A stretch of 31,187 nucleotides of DNA from Gryganskiella cystojenkinii (taxonomy: Eukaryota > Mortierellomycota > Mortierellomycetes > Mortierellales > Mortierellaceae), in the NCBI GenBank assembly GCA_015852425.1, contig JAAAIG010000419.1, positions 1,018-32,204 of the forward strand, given 5' to 3'. The position numbers and the translations under genes are program-made. The notes beneath the pieces are model-generated. The model was not told the DNA's origin, made no database searches, and saw only the letters and a list, made by a program, of their open reading frames with translations. This document shows positions 1 through 9,672 of the stretch, one piece after another; the stretch's first letter is position 1, and each line of letters starts with the position of its first letter.

Positions 1-715
1 GCAGAGGCGCCTTCCCCAACGTCAAGTCTGCCAGTTCGATCCAGCAGGCACATCCCCATTCATTTGACCTACCTGGGAAAAGTCTCTCTTTGTCCAAGTT
101 CTCAACAACCAAAAGAAAAAAATGCGCGCTCAGCTCTTCCCCGACGCACAGAGCCATTGCGGAAAGAAGGGTCAAAGCAAACTCATTTGGGTTAGGGAGC
201 CAACTCGCGGGGGCCTGTTTCGTAAAAAAAAGAATTATCTATTTTTTGCCTTGCCACTCTACGTCGTCCTTCGTTCGTTTATTCTTGATACAAACTGCTC
301 TCGAGAACCAACCTATGAGCCAGGGGCCGTACGTTTTTTTTTGTTTCCGAGATACTTCTTTAAACCAACCCCCTCAATAATCTATCTTTGTGTGATTTTA
401 TGTGGCTGACGTGATTTTGAGCCCTGCCCTGATCCGGTGCTATTTGCGGTTGCATGAATCCAATCCAAGGTCGCAAGAACCCAGGTGGAAAAAAATAAAA
501 ATAAAAAACTCTGCCTTCACATTTGGTTCTTCGTTCTTTTTAATAGGTATGGTACAGGTTGGTTCTTCTACATTTTAAAGCTTTTTTAGATGGTGGTAAA
601 TAAAGATTAGATGAGGAAGTGAGGTGAGAGATAGTGAAGGATATCGGTTGTAAAAAATAACAGAGAACAAAAGTACAGAAAAACTGGAAATAAAAGTAGG
701 TCTCCTCATTGTTCT
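1..715. other. Left edge and 3' flank of the aspartic protease; no gene assigned
   Basis: The plus-strand frame starting at base 3 is open from the window edge to base 380 and its first 60 codons have a plausible, serine- and lysine-rich composition. It could therefore be the end of a gene that begins outside the window. It matches no family I recognise, and the lower half reads like chance coding. The stretch 381-715 is AT-rich and is probably the 3' untranslated region of the minus-strand protease that stops at 716. No RNA gene was seen. Confidence 0.2.
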
Positions 716-2983
716 CTATGCGGTCAACAGCGTGGACACCAACAACACCGCTGCTGTAGCCGCGACCGTCTTGATTGCCTGTTCGGATCCCTTCAGTTGA
801 CGTTTCAAATTCGAGCCAGCGTTCTTCGAGTTCAGTCCGATGCCTCCGGGTGCATTCTCGACCTTTTTAGCGAATCCAATCCGCGGAGACGGATTCGGCG
901 TATAGTCGAAAACAACGTACTGGTTCTTGATGAACAAGTCTCCAAGCAAGAGACCCTAAATTGATCATTTCATGAATATCACAGAGCATTAGCATATATT
1001 GTCAGCAGTATCACACAAAACAAAAAAGACAACGACGAATATAGCAGACTTCCGGGCACTTACCGATTGGCCTCCATGACCAGCGTATTCGCCCCAGGAA
1101 TCAATCGCCGAGAGACAATAGCCGTTGTATTCCGATTTCAAGATGACGATGTCCGAGATCGGAACCGAGAATTTCTGCCCAGAGAACACAAACGTTAAAT
1201 CTCCAACACTCCTCGAATTCGCGAGCGCACAGGGGACCAACCAACCCAGCTTGGGGTCGAATTGAGAATTCGGGATCAATCGATGGAACGCCGTCGCCAA
1301 GTACTCTGGGAATAAGATCCAAGACGATCCCGTATCGATGATGGCATTCGAGGCCGCGGCTGACAACGACAATTCCTTGCGTCCAATAAACAACTGTTCC
1401 ACGGGCACTCGCCAATCAGTCTGAGAGTTCACTTGCACATAAGTGATTGATCCCGTATAGAGTGAAGGGTCCACACCTCCAAAGATAAACTCGCCTCCGT
1501 TCGACAGCGACGCATCCTGGTTCACAGCCTTGTTGAGCCAGACAGAGACAATTTTTTGATCAATCTGCTGTTGGTCCATCATGTTTGTTACAGGGGTAGC
1601 AACACCCTTGACATCCGAGTTGATGTCGAACCCCAGACCCAAAATACCATCGATCCCTGTGGGTTGTGTACTTCCGACATTGATGTTGGCGAGTCCAAAG
1701 ATTTGATTCTGGATACCAATCCCTGCAACAGTGATATCGTCCTTACCCAGGACGCCAGAGACCTGGAGATTGTCGGCATAGTTGACGGACCAGGTTCGAC
1801 CATCCTGTTGGAATGTCCTATTTTCGAAAAAAAACAAATCGAACCATAAAGACAGTAACAAAGAGATCCCCCCCGATAGAACAGGTCAGTCACCATGCAC
1901 GCGATATAACAATGACAACGGTTCGATTCTATTTTTCATGGAAGGATGTGGCACGGCCACAAACAAAAATAATTCCGCATACCGCAAGAACACACACAAC
2001 AATGTCATCCACCGTTTTCCGTTGAAATCGCACAGTCCCCAACATTATTTTTTTTTACCTTGACCGTGCAGGATTGAACCGACGAAGACTCAAACACGAG
2101 GACGAGACACAGTTCACGGACGAGACCCAGAGGTCACTGCTGCCTGTATCAAAGACAACCGAGAATTCTTGAGAGGGTGTACCGATCAACATGGCGGCGA
2201 CCCATTGGGTATCAAGAGCGTTTCCCCGAACAGGGGCCACACCGACATAGGCTCGTTTTTGCAGCAGACTCGATATTTCTTGATCAATCTCGTCCAGGAG
2301 TGATGTCGTTCGGATATGCGCGTCATCTTTTTCTTTCTCGTTGTTATTGTCCTGTCTCTTCTCGGGAGACGATGAGGAGGGGAGTGAGGGGTCGGTGACA
2401 ACGGGCACAATATCTAAACCCGTGTCTTTGGATAGTGAGAGTGTTGGAGGTGAAGAAGGTGGTGGTGGCGGTGATGACTGCAGTGATGGGGAGGAAGAAG
2501 GTGTTGATGTTTGATGTGGTGGTTGTTTTGAAGAGGAAGAGGCGGATTCGCTATTGTTGTTGCTGGGTTGCTGGTAATTGAGTGTAGCTAGTTTGGACAT
2601 GAACAAGGCCCGGTTTTCGTAATGGGCCCGCTCAGTCGAAGCCCGTGGATTCGGGCCTGGGCGCTCGAGGACGCCGATTCTAATAATACGACATAAAGCA
2701 GGATGAACAGTAAACACAGGATTGTCAGTGCGGTGTTCATGATTTGTCAATGTGTCGCATGACGTTGGAAAGAGAGGAAGGATGGAAGGAAGGAGGAGGG
2801 AGGGGATATATGTATATATTCAGGTAAGGAAAGATATGCAAGGGTCGAGGGTAGTTTGAGAGTCCAATTCTCTCTCTTGTTCTTTTTTTACCTGTGCAAT
2901 TTCGCAGCCGTGGCCATTGGCAGCAAGACGACAAGCAGAAGCATGCAGTAGTAGCAGCAACTGCTACACCTGGATGTCTTCAT
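716..2983 (-). CDS. Secreted pepsin-like aspartic protease (family A1), probably GPI-anchored
   Basis: Four exons: 2983-2892, 2679-2059, 1817-1064 and 955-716; phases agree and the product is 568 residues. Exon 1 encodes a classic signal peptide (MKTSRC.., hydrophobic core [12 protein letters not shown], cleavage near residue 27). A propeptide with an [13 protein letters not shown] segment follows, then a Ser/Pro-rich low-complexity linker (about residues 68-140) before the mature enzyme. Both catalytic motifs are present: DTGSSDLWV at Asp208 and DTGSSW at Asp399, with a flap tyrosine in VNYADN. The C-terminus ([12 protein letters not shown], then a hydrophobic tail after an NAGS stretch) resembles a GPI-addition signal, as in yapsin-like enzymes. 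In this family the protease acts at the cell surface or in the wall. The start at 2983 was chosen because exon 1 splices in phase (CAC-AG|A) into the propeptide. Certain as a family A1 protease; the GPI anchor is inferred. Confidence 0.9.
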
Positions 2984-3737
2984 TGTGTTTATGTGGGTTG
3001 AAGTGTGTTTCCTTGTTTAGATTTCAATCAAAGAGTAGAGTGAAAGGGAGGGTGCAGATGAACTTGAAGAGGATGTCTGCCAGCGTGTCCAAGAATGTGA
3101 TTTATGATTGAGTCAATGATGGTACAGACTGATTTGAAAATTATAAAAGGAAGATGTATCCGCGTGTTTTGATCTCGAGTGGTTGTGCGAGAGAGGAGAG
3201 AAAAAGAGAGCGAGAGATCTTTGAAGAAGGGAGTGTGATGAGGAAGAAAGTGGAGAAGTCCAGTTTGACTACAAAACGGATGGACAATGCCGAAAGAAGA
3301 GGGATGATGATCAATGGGCTGTCCACCTGAGGCGCGGGGATAAACTAAAATAAAAGAGCTCTCTGTTTGCAAATTGTTGCACATATTATTGTCAGTCAGG
3401 GTGACCCTGTTCCCTGCGTGTTCCTGGTCCCTGTTCTTTCATTACCGTTTCCATAGCGTGTGTTTTTTGCCTTTTCATTTTCTTGGCTAACAAACAAAAA
3501 AAAAAAAAAATAGCCGACAGACGCCAACGTGACGTGTTTCTTGAACCAAATATTATTGGCGATCCAAAGCTGATTGTGCCTGAGGATAGCCAGGAACCAT
3601 CGTTGGGGAGGCCAATGATCCAATAACCGAGCAGGATGCATACATAATAACGTTGAATGCTGCAAAAGTGTATTAGGAAGGGTAGTGTACAGAAAGAATT
3701 GAGAATTTCTATGGTGGTCGATCATATTCCTTATTTT
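2984..3737. other. Intergenic: protease promoter and CAP-H 3' flank
   Basis: About 750 bases between the protease start and the CAP-H stop. It holds purine-rich tracts (3180-3300), an A run near 3496-3510 and short ORFs with no coding character. No RNA gene or convincing promoter element was identified. Confidence 0.5.
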
Positions 3738-6700
3738 TCACTCTTGTTTGATCACCAACTCGTTCAGGTTCTCGGTGCCCTCGATCGACAGGTTCTTCTC
3801 ATTCGCCAAATGCAGCAGGCAAATGAAACAGAATGGCACCGAGATATCCCTCAGCTTCTGTTCTGGGTACACCTTGCTCAATCCACCGATAATCTCGGTA
3901 AACTTTTGCTCCTTCTTGATATATTCTTGCTCCTCCTCGTCCTCACTGTTCTTGTTGTTGTCCTCCTCCGCCTCCTCTTCACCGTCCTCATCGTCATGGT
4001 CCGTGCGACTCTTCTTCTTGGACGCCTCCCTGGAGGCCGGTTGACGCTTCAGCGACTGTTGGTTCATCTCCTTCCAGATATTGTCCTTCAATCGCTTAAC
4101 ATCCACTTTCTTGGCCGTCTTGGAAAAGCTGATGAATGTGGCCTTGACCCTCTTGGGCTCTGATACCAGCTGGCTCGCATAGTCGTTACCGTCACCGCCC
4201 ATCTCTAATCCGAACCCAAGTCCAAGACCCAGGGGTTTGCCACCAACACCAGTGCCAGCACCGCCTGCTCCAAAGAACCCTTGGTCTTGGAAACCATATT
4301 CGTCGTCGTCATCTTCAACATAATCGTTATAGATTTGAGTCTGGTCGAGTTGATCTGTCAAGGCCGCCACATCGCCCTCGTCGACATTGTTGGTATGAGA
4401 TGCCCAGAACTGCTCGTCAGGGAATGTGAGGTTGACTATTGATGGATATTATGTAGAGGTATGAGCAAATTTAAGCTTAACAGAGGTAGCGAAACAGGGA
4501 GGACCTTGGTTGAAGTGTGAAACTTACATGACTCTGCCTCTTCTGGTTGCTGTTGCTGTTGCAGATAGCCGGATGGTCTCTTGGTCTTGGACTTGATCTG
4601 AAAATTGGAGAGCAACGAGCAAAGGGCCAGTGTCAGTCCATTGATTATGAAAGGAGACAGAGAAAAAAAATACAAAAGACGCATTTCAAATCAAACTTCA
4701 AGCACTCACGATAAAGGACGGCTTAATAAACATCTTAAGCAGCTGTTTTGATGAAAAGTGGACATCATCGGGCAAGACATGTTTCGACTTCTTCATCTCG
4801 GCTTCTTGAGCAGCGGTCATGGACAATGCCGAAACCTCTGCAGGCGCAAACAGCTCATCCTCATCCACTTCTTCTGCGTCTATAAAGTCGATCACCAGGG
4901 CCGTCTTGACCTTTCTGGACTTTGGTCCTGCTACTTCTTCTTCTCCAACTGGCTCTCCATCAGCATTGACAGCAGGTGCGGGTTTTTCTAAATTGTAAAG
5001 AAGTATATCGTGATAAACTTTTAGTTGGCACACAACCATCATCCGTAACATCCTCTCCACACAAAAATAAGAAAGTAAAAAATCGAGAGTAGCCTCACCT
5101 TTGGGAATCTTTCGCAGCTTCCAATGCTCCGGTCCAGCCCAATTTCTCATCAGCGCAGAATCAAAGTATTCGTACATGTTGGTGGGTGTCTTGCCCATCA
5201 TCACATCTGTCTCCATCAGGATGTTATCAACATCGGGTCCCTGACGACGAGCAGCAATCTCGTCATCCAGATCCGCAAACGCATCTACTTCGACGACCGG
5301 TACGGCTTGATCGCGATGCTCAGCGTCATCTTCGCCTGCTCCGTGTCCTTCGATGCCCTCCATACCACCGTTGTCGACCTCATCGTACAGACCATAATCA
5401 TCACCACCACCGCCGCTAAAATCGTCGTCGTCATCAAATGCGTTGGCCTGGTTCATGCCACCGTCCATATCGTCATCGTCCTGACCACCATCTTCGTCTT
5501 CACCATCGCCATGGAAGCGCTTCAGGAATGAAAAGTCCATATCTGACGTACCAGACAGTTGAAAATCACGAAGAGAGGGACAGATGTCCTTATCAAAGAT
5601 GTGATTCAGGGCTGGCAAAAATTTGTCTATGGTCGTAATACGCAACGATAATAAGAAGGTCAGTACACGTACGCGACCCGGCTTCTTGAACAAAATAAAA
5701 AAGACAAATAAAGCCTGTATCATAGACTTGGAGGACTTACATCGCAAACGTTGGATATCGATCGTGGTAGGCTCGACCTCCTTTTTCTTCTTGGAAGATC
5801 TCATGCGCATTTCCTCGGCCGCTTCAACATCTTCAACATTATGCTCCTCTTGTGACACTTCTTCCTCGTCCTCGTCTTCGTCGCCTTCATCTCTGGCATC
5901 ACCAGCGTCAAAGATAATCTTGCCCTCGGCATCAACACTTAGATGGTTCAAAAGCAAACCGCGGGCACCGCCTTCGTCGAAATCCGCAGAGGTCTTCTTG
6001 AACAAGGGGTCGACAGAGAACTCGAGGTTGAATTTATCAAGCGAAAGCTGGCTAAAGTCCTTGGCCAACGTGTTGCCGCTTCGTGACGAGTGCTATTAAT
6101 ACGTATAAGAAAGAGATCCCAGGTTAAATTCATACGTCTTCGCATCAAGCAGCACTCACTGGTATATTAGACGTAAATGTCTGCCATACCTTTTTCTTAA
6201 CTGGCTTGTTAGTCTCTTCCTCGTCGTCGTCTTCATCCTGCTCTGCATTTTCTCCAGGCTCGCGGCCTTCTAATGAATGAAAAAGATAGCACGATAGAGT
6301 TAGGATGATTCGAGTCAAACGCAACCTACTTCGTCTCTTATCGATTAACTACGGTTATACTTACTTGAGCTTGTAGCAAGCCCTCCGAGAAGCTTTGTAG
6401 TCTCGGTCGCAACAGAGTCGACACGGGAGGTATAAATTTTGACACATCCGTCCAGCGTACATGATGCTAATGGTATATTAAAAAGAGGCGTCAGGTCACT
6501 CCTTAAATTTCATCCGCTGGAAGACATTGCAAGCTACAGATTCGTTATGCATACCTTTTTGAAAGTTGATTGAGTCTCCCTCGCGCAAAAGCGACATCTC
6601 GTGAAAGTAATCAATTAAGGCAAAGTTCCAACTGTTGTTGGCATTGATTTTCTAAACGTCCACAAGAGATCGAACACAAGTCAGCGTTGGTTGGTAAGAG

Positions 6701-7288
6701 AAAAAAAACTCTAGCTGTCGCCAAAGTTCCCGCTATTCAACACCATAGAACGCCCTTATCAGGAAGGCGAAAAAAACATACGTTATCCGTCGCGAGTTTC
6801 AACCACTGCTCGAAACTGTCCGCCGAGACCTTCAACAACGACGAGGGCAAAGGCGCACTCTGTTGAGAATCCACAACGCCCAACAGACTACTCGCTCCAC
6901 TGGGCCGAAGTTTCCCATTCGGGCTTGTCAAGTTGCTGCTGCTGCTGCCGCTGCTCCCAGCGCCTTGGTCCTGGTTGGTGTTATTGTTCCCATTATTGTT
7001 ATGACTCCTTCGACGGTTCTCGCCATCCATCAGAAGCGATCGTCTCCGGGCAGCTCGTTCATCTAACAGGGACCGACGACGTAAAGACTTTTCTTTGGCG
7101 TCATCGTTCAATTCCGTGGTTCCGCCGAGGGGTACTTCAATGTCTTGGAATCGCGAAAAGGATGAAGCCTGTGGGGATGTCCAATTGCTGTTGTTGGAGC
7201 TGGTGGTTGCTGTGCTGCTGCTACTTCCGCCTCCAGCTGCAAGGTTCTCGACACTCCTGCGGTTGTTGGGGGTTTGTTGTCCCAGCAT
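3738..7288 (-). CDS. BRN1: Condensin complex subunit 2 (CAP-H / Brn1 / Barren kleisin)
   Basis: Nine exons: 7288-6782, 6651-6555, 6466-6365, 6269-6190, 6092-5741, 5626-5099, 4987-4710, 4597-4528 and 4435-3738. All phases agree, giving about 903 residues, in the upper size range for the family. The product is the kleisin that bridges the SMC2/SMC4 heads of condensin and recruits the HEAT subunits for mitotic chromosome compaction. Family signatures in order: INANNSWNFALIDYFHEM and ASCTLDGCVKIYTSRVDSV (exons 2-3), VDPLFKKTSADFDEGG near residue 285, long acidic stretches, and the C-terminal winged-helix segment CFICLLHLANEKNL. The N-terminus is Ser/Asn-rich with RRSLL repeats. The ATG at 7288 is the first in-frame ATG; TTG at 7390 is an alternative only if an upstream exon exists. 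Exon 4 has a second in-phase donor at 6160 that would add ten residues. Confidence 0.95.
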
Positions 7289-7920
7289 CTCTTCCCGAGG
7301 ACTGGCTGTTTTGATGTTGGTACTGATTAAATCCTGAACTCGGGTTACAATGATTCTTTGATTTGGCGTTGATGTGAGTCGAGAAAACAAAAGTGCTTGG
7401 TCATGTCATGTGTGGTTGTCTCCCCCCTCCCACTTCTTTCATCAGCAAAAAAGCGCGTAAAAATTCCACGTGACTGGAATAAACAGTCAACAGACCTCCC
7501 AAACGCGAACACCCCTTCTTGTTTGTTTGCATGCAAAAACACAAAAAACGATGCACCTAAGAGAGGGTCAACCTGATGCAAAGATCAAATCAAGGCAAAG
7601 AGCTCATCAATTCCCAACAGGTGATGCCTTTAATAGGACAGCCAAAAAGTTTTGTTTTTTTCACTTTGTTTTATTTGTTTTTGGGAAAAGGGGTTGTGAA
7701 GAAATGTACAGTTGAAGAGGGGAACAATTAACCCCATTTCGCAAAAGAGTAATCAATCAATCAGATGATGATGATGAAAAGAGAAGAGAGGTGTCGCAAG
7801 GTAACGTGTTTGATTCGTGAGGGTAAAGAGTCCCGTTCCTTTCGTTCGCGTAACTCCTCTTTTCCTGCGGGTTCCATGCTTTGTTTTTTGTTTTTTGTCG
7901 TTTCTGCCCTGCTTTGTTCT
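7289..7920. other. Intergenic: CAP-H promoter and H2B 3' flank
   Basis: This stretch separates two minus-strand genes. It contains a perfect E-box and a CGCG-containing element listed separately, plus ATC/ATG simple repeats near 7752-7777. No ORF has coding character. The H2B transcript presumably ends here. Confidence 0.5.
7450..7472 (-). promoter_or_regulatory. MCB/E2F-like TTACGCGC element and CACGTG E-box upstream of CAP-H
   Basis: On the minus strand the sequence TTACGCGCTT lies at 7451-7460, one base off an MluI cell-cycle box. A perfect palindromic CACGTG lies at 7467-7472. Both are about 165-185 bases upstream of the CAP-H ATG, a sensible place for G1/S control. Motif match only; binding is inferred. 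Confidence 0.3.
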
Positions 7921-8331
7921 TTACTTGCTCGAAGTATACTTGGTGACAGCCTTGGTACCCTCCGAGACAGCGTGCTTGGCCAACTCTCCGGGGAGGATCA
8001 AACGAACCGCAGTCTGGATCTCTCGGGAAGAAATCGTCGAACGCTTGTTGTAGGCAGCGAGCTTGGAGGCCTCGCCAGCGATCCGCTCAAAGATATCGTT
8101 CACGAACGAGTTCAAGATCGACATGGCCTTGTTCGAGATACCCGTGTCGGGGTGGACTTGCTTCAGGACCTTGTAGATGTATGAGGAGTAGGTCTCGGAA
8201 CGGGTCTTCTTGCGTCCCTTGCCGCCCTCGGCCTTGGGCTTGCGTTCCTTCTTTTCCGCGACAGACTTGGCGGGGGCTTTGCCTCCAGTGGTCGAGGGCT
8301 TCTTTTCAGCGACAGCGGGCTTAGGGGCCAT
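7921..8331 (-). CDS. H2B: Histone H2B
   Basis: A single uninterrupted exon of 136 residues, normal for fungal H2B. The N-terminal tail is rich in Lys, Ala and Pro ([12 protein letters not shown]..). The histone fold follows and carries the canonical motifs [29 protein letters not shown] and the C-terminal [16 protein letters not shown]. The lysine in AVTKYTSSK (Lys131) corresponds to the ubiquitinated C-terminal lysine of yeast H2B (Lys123). It pairs with H2A in the nucleosome. The usual divergent H2A partner is not adjacent: the upstream neighbour is a membrane protein on the same strand only 184 bases away. Lack of introns contrasts with most neighbours and is usual for replication-dependent histones. 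Confidence 0.98.
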   Translation of the reverse strand: MAPKPAVAEKKPSTTGGKAPAKSVAEKKERKPKAEGGKGRKKTRSETYSSYIYKVLKQVHPDTGISNKAMSILNSFVNDIFERIAGEASKLAAYNKRSTISSREIQTAVRLILPGELAKHAVSEGTKAVTKYTSSK

Positions 8332-8449
8332 GATGGATCAAATGTGATTGGGGAAGGGCGGAAAGGTTTTGGGAAAGAGTGGTTGAAAGAGATGAAAATA
8401 GTGAAGAATAACGTGGAATGCAATGGACCAGAAAACGAAAGGACAATGC

Positions 8450-8457
8450 GCGCGAAA
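8450..8457 (-). promoter_or_regulatory. E2F/MBF-like site TTTCGCGC in the H2B promoter
   Basis: On the minus strand the bases read TTTCGCGC, matching the E2F consensus and overlapping CGCG as used by fungal MBF/SBF. It lies about 120 bases upstream of the H2B ATG, consistent with S-phase expression. Motif match only. Confidence 0.45.
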
Positions 8458-8466
8458 ACGGAAAAG

Positions 8467-8474
8467 TTACGTCA
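8467..8474 (-). promoter_or_regulatory. CRE/ATF-like TGACGTAA in the H2B promoter
   Basis: The plus strand reads TTACGTCA, a full-length ATF/CREB-type octamer variant, 17 bases upstream of the E2F-like site. It lies in the same short promoter, roughly 135-145 bases from the ATG. Confidence 0.4.
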
Positions 8475-8483
8475 CCGAATTTT

Positions 8484-8488
8484 ATTGG
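8484..8488 (-). promoter_or_regulatory. CCAAT box in the H2B promoter
   Basis: The minus strand reads CCGCCAATAAAA, with CCAAT about 155 bases upstream of the H2B ATG. CCAAT boxes bound by the HAP/NF-Y complex are common in histone promoters. The element lies only 28 bases below the stop of the neighbouring membrane-protein gene. Confidence 0.4.
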
Positions 8489-8515
8489 CGGATTTATTAA
8501 TACTGAAACTGGGAT

Positions 8516-9115
8516 TTAGGAACTCGAGGGGCTCTTCGCTAGCGTCCCCTTCTTGACGTTTTTTAGGTTCCATCGACCGTACGAGATGCGGATATCAATG
8601 GCAATCAACACACAGATTGCCAAACAGATGCAATTCCTTGCCCTAGAGAGATGCAAAAAAGGTATCATGTTGCTCGCCAGAGGGTACAACCGAATCCACT
8701 GTCCATATGGACCTTGAGTTGCCGAAGAGGTATTTGCCACGAGCGGCTGTTGGATCTGACTCGTCGCGTGGATCTCGTACGCGGGCCAGAATACAGTCAG
8801 GATCAACAGGAAGATCTTTCCTATGAGGTGAATCTTAGGGATGGCTAGTTGTCGAGGATCCTTGGGCGGTTTGTTCCAATCTTGAGGTGTTCGGTCACCC
8901 TGGATCCGATAGTCGTTTTTGGCTGTTTTGAAAAATACCCAGAGTAGGAGGACATCTGGGATGAACGTGGACGCGCCTTGGAGATCTATTTCGACAGCAT
9001 AATAATATTTAACGCTCTGGCCTTTGACGACCGACACAATGTCGAGGATTAGGCAGACCAAGGCGAATAAAAAAATCACGCGGTGGATCTGTGGTTGGTA
9101 CTGGAGCAGGAACAT
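8516..9115 (-). CDS. Unrecognised small multi-pass membrane protein
   Basis: An ORF of 199 residues with about four hydrophobic segments: residues 13-32 (VIFLFALVCLILDIVSVV), 50-64 (STFIPDVLLLWVFF), 96-113 (LIGKIFLLILTVFWPAYEI) and a C-terminal one (CICLAICVLIAIDIRI). A hydrophilic, proline-rich loop (TPQDWNKPPKDPRQ) sits between the second and third. The tail is basic (NLKNVKKG). A 45-base in-frame segment at about 8650-8694 has GT..CTCTAG ends and could be a tiny intron, giving 184 residues; the donor GTACCC is weak. I do not recognise the family. It ends 184 bases upstream of the H2B start, so the H2B promoter sits in its 3' region. Confidence 0.7.
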   Translation of the reverse strand: MFLLQYQPQIHRVIFLFALVCLILDIVSVVKGQSVKYYYAVEIDLQGASTFIPDVLLLWVFFKTAKNDYRIQGDRTPQDWNKPPKDPRQLAIPKIHLIGKIFLLILTVFWPAYEIHATSQIQQPLVANTSSATQGPYGQWIRLYPLASNMIPFLHLSRARNCICLAICVLIAIDIRISYGRWNLKNVKKGTLAKSPSSS

Positions 9116-9672
9116 GATGGTATGAGGGGAAGTGGTGTTTGATAGTAAATGTTGTTACAGTAAAAGGGAGGAGTAACGAAGCGTTTAAGGGGATATGAAG
9201 ACCGTGGGAGAGGAGTAAATGGGGTATAATGGTCAGATTAGGAGAGTGGGAGTGGCATGAATATCAAAAACAAAAAGAAAAGTGAAGGGAAACAGTTGCA
9301 ACTTGACGGTTCTATAAGTATGAAAACAAAAGTAAAATAAGCTTCGCCCTTCTGGGCTGTTGTTCCTTCTGCCCTTCGTTCCTGTTTTGTGCTCTCAAAC
9401 CTGCTGAGTTCTACCTCGGTACTGTATGTTTTCACCAGAATGGTACGCTGCTCGGTTTTGTCGCCGCTTTTCCACATGTGTATTGTTGGACAAACAATGC
9501 AAAAAAAGAAACGGCGAAGAGCGCGCAAAGAGTACGCTGGGCTGTTGGGTTATGATGATGACGCTCCTGATTTCTCTCCCTCTCCTCTTCATACAGCATG
9601 TCACAGCTGCGAACCATCCCTCATCTGTATCTTAAACCTTAAATCATCTCGAAAGTCTATGATTCGCTTCTT
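9116..9672. other. Intergenic: promoter of the membrane protein and CENP-C 3' flank
   Basis: Short overlapping ORFs on both strands have no consistent coding character. No RNA gene, repeat or recognisable element was seen. Confidence 0.5.

Noticed and set aside
2680..2740. Apparent one-base frameshift between a signal peptide (ATG at 2740) and the protease propeptide
   Set aside because: A better first exon at 2983-2892 encodes a signal peptide and splices in phase to 2679, so no frameshift is needed.
5124..5531. Plus-strand ORFs with Ile/Val-rich content opposite CAP-H
   Set aside because: They mirror the Asp/Glu-rich codons of the condensin acidic region.
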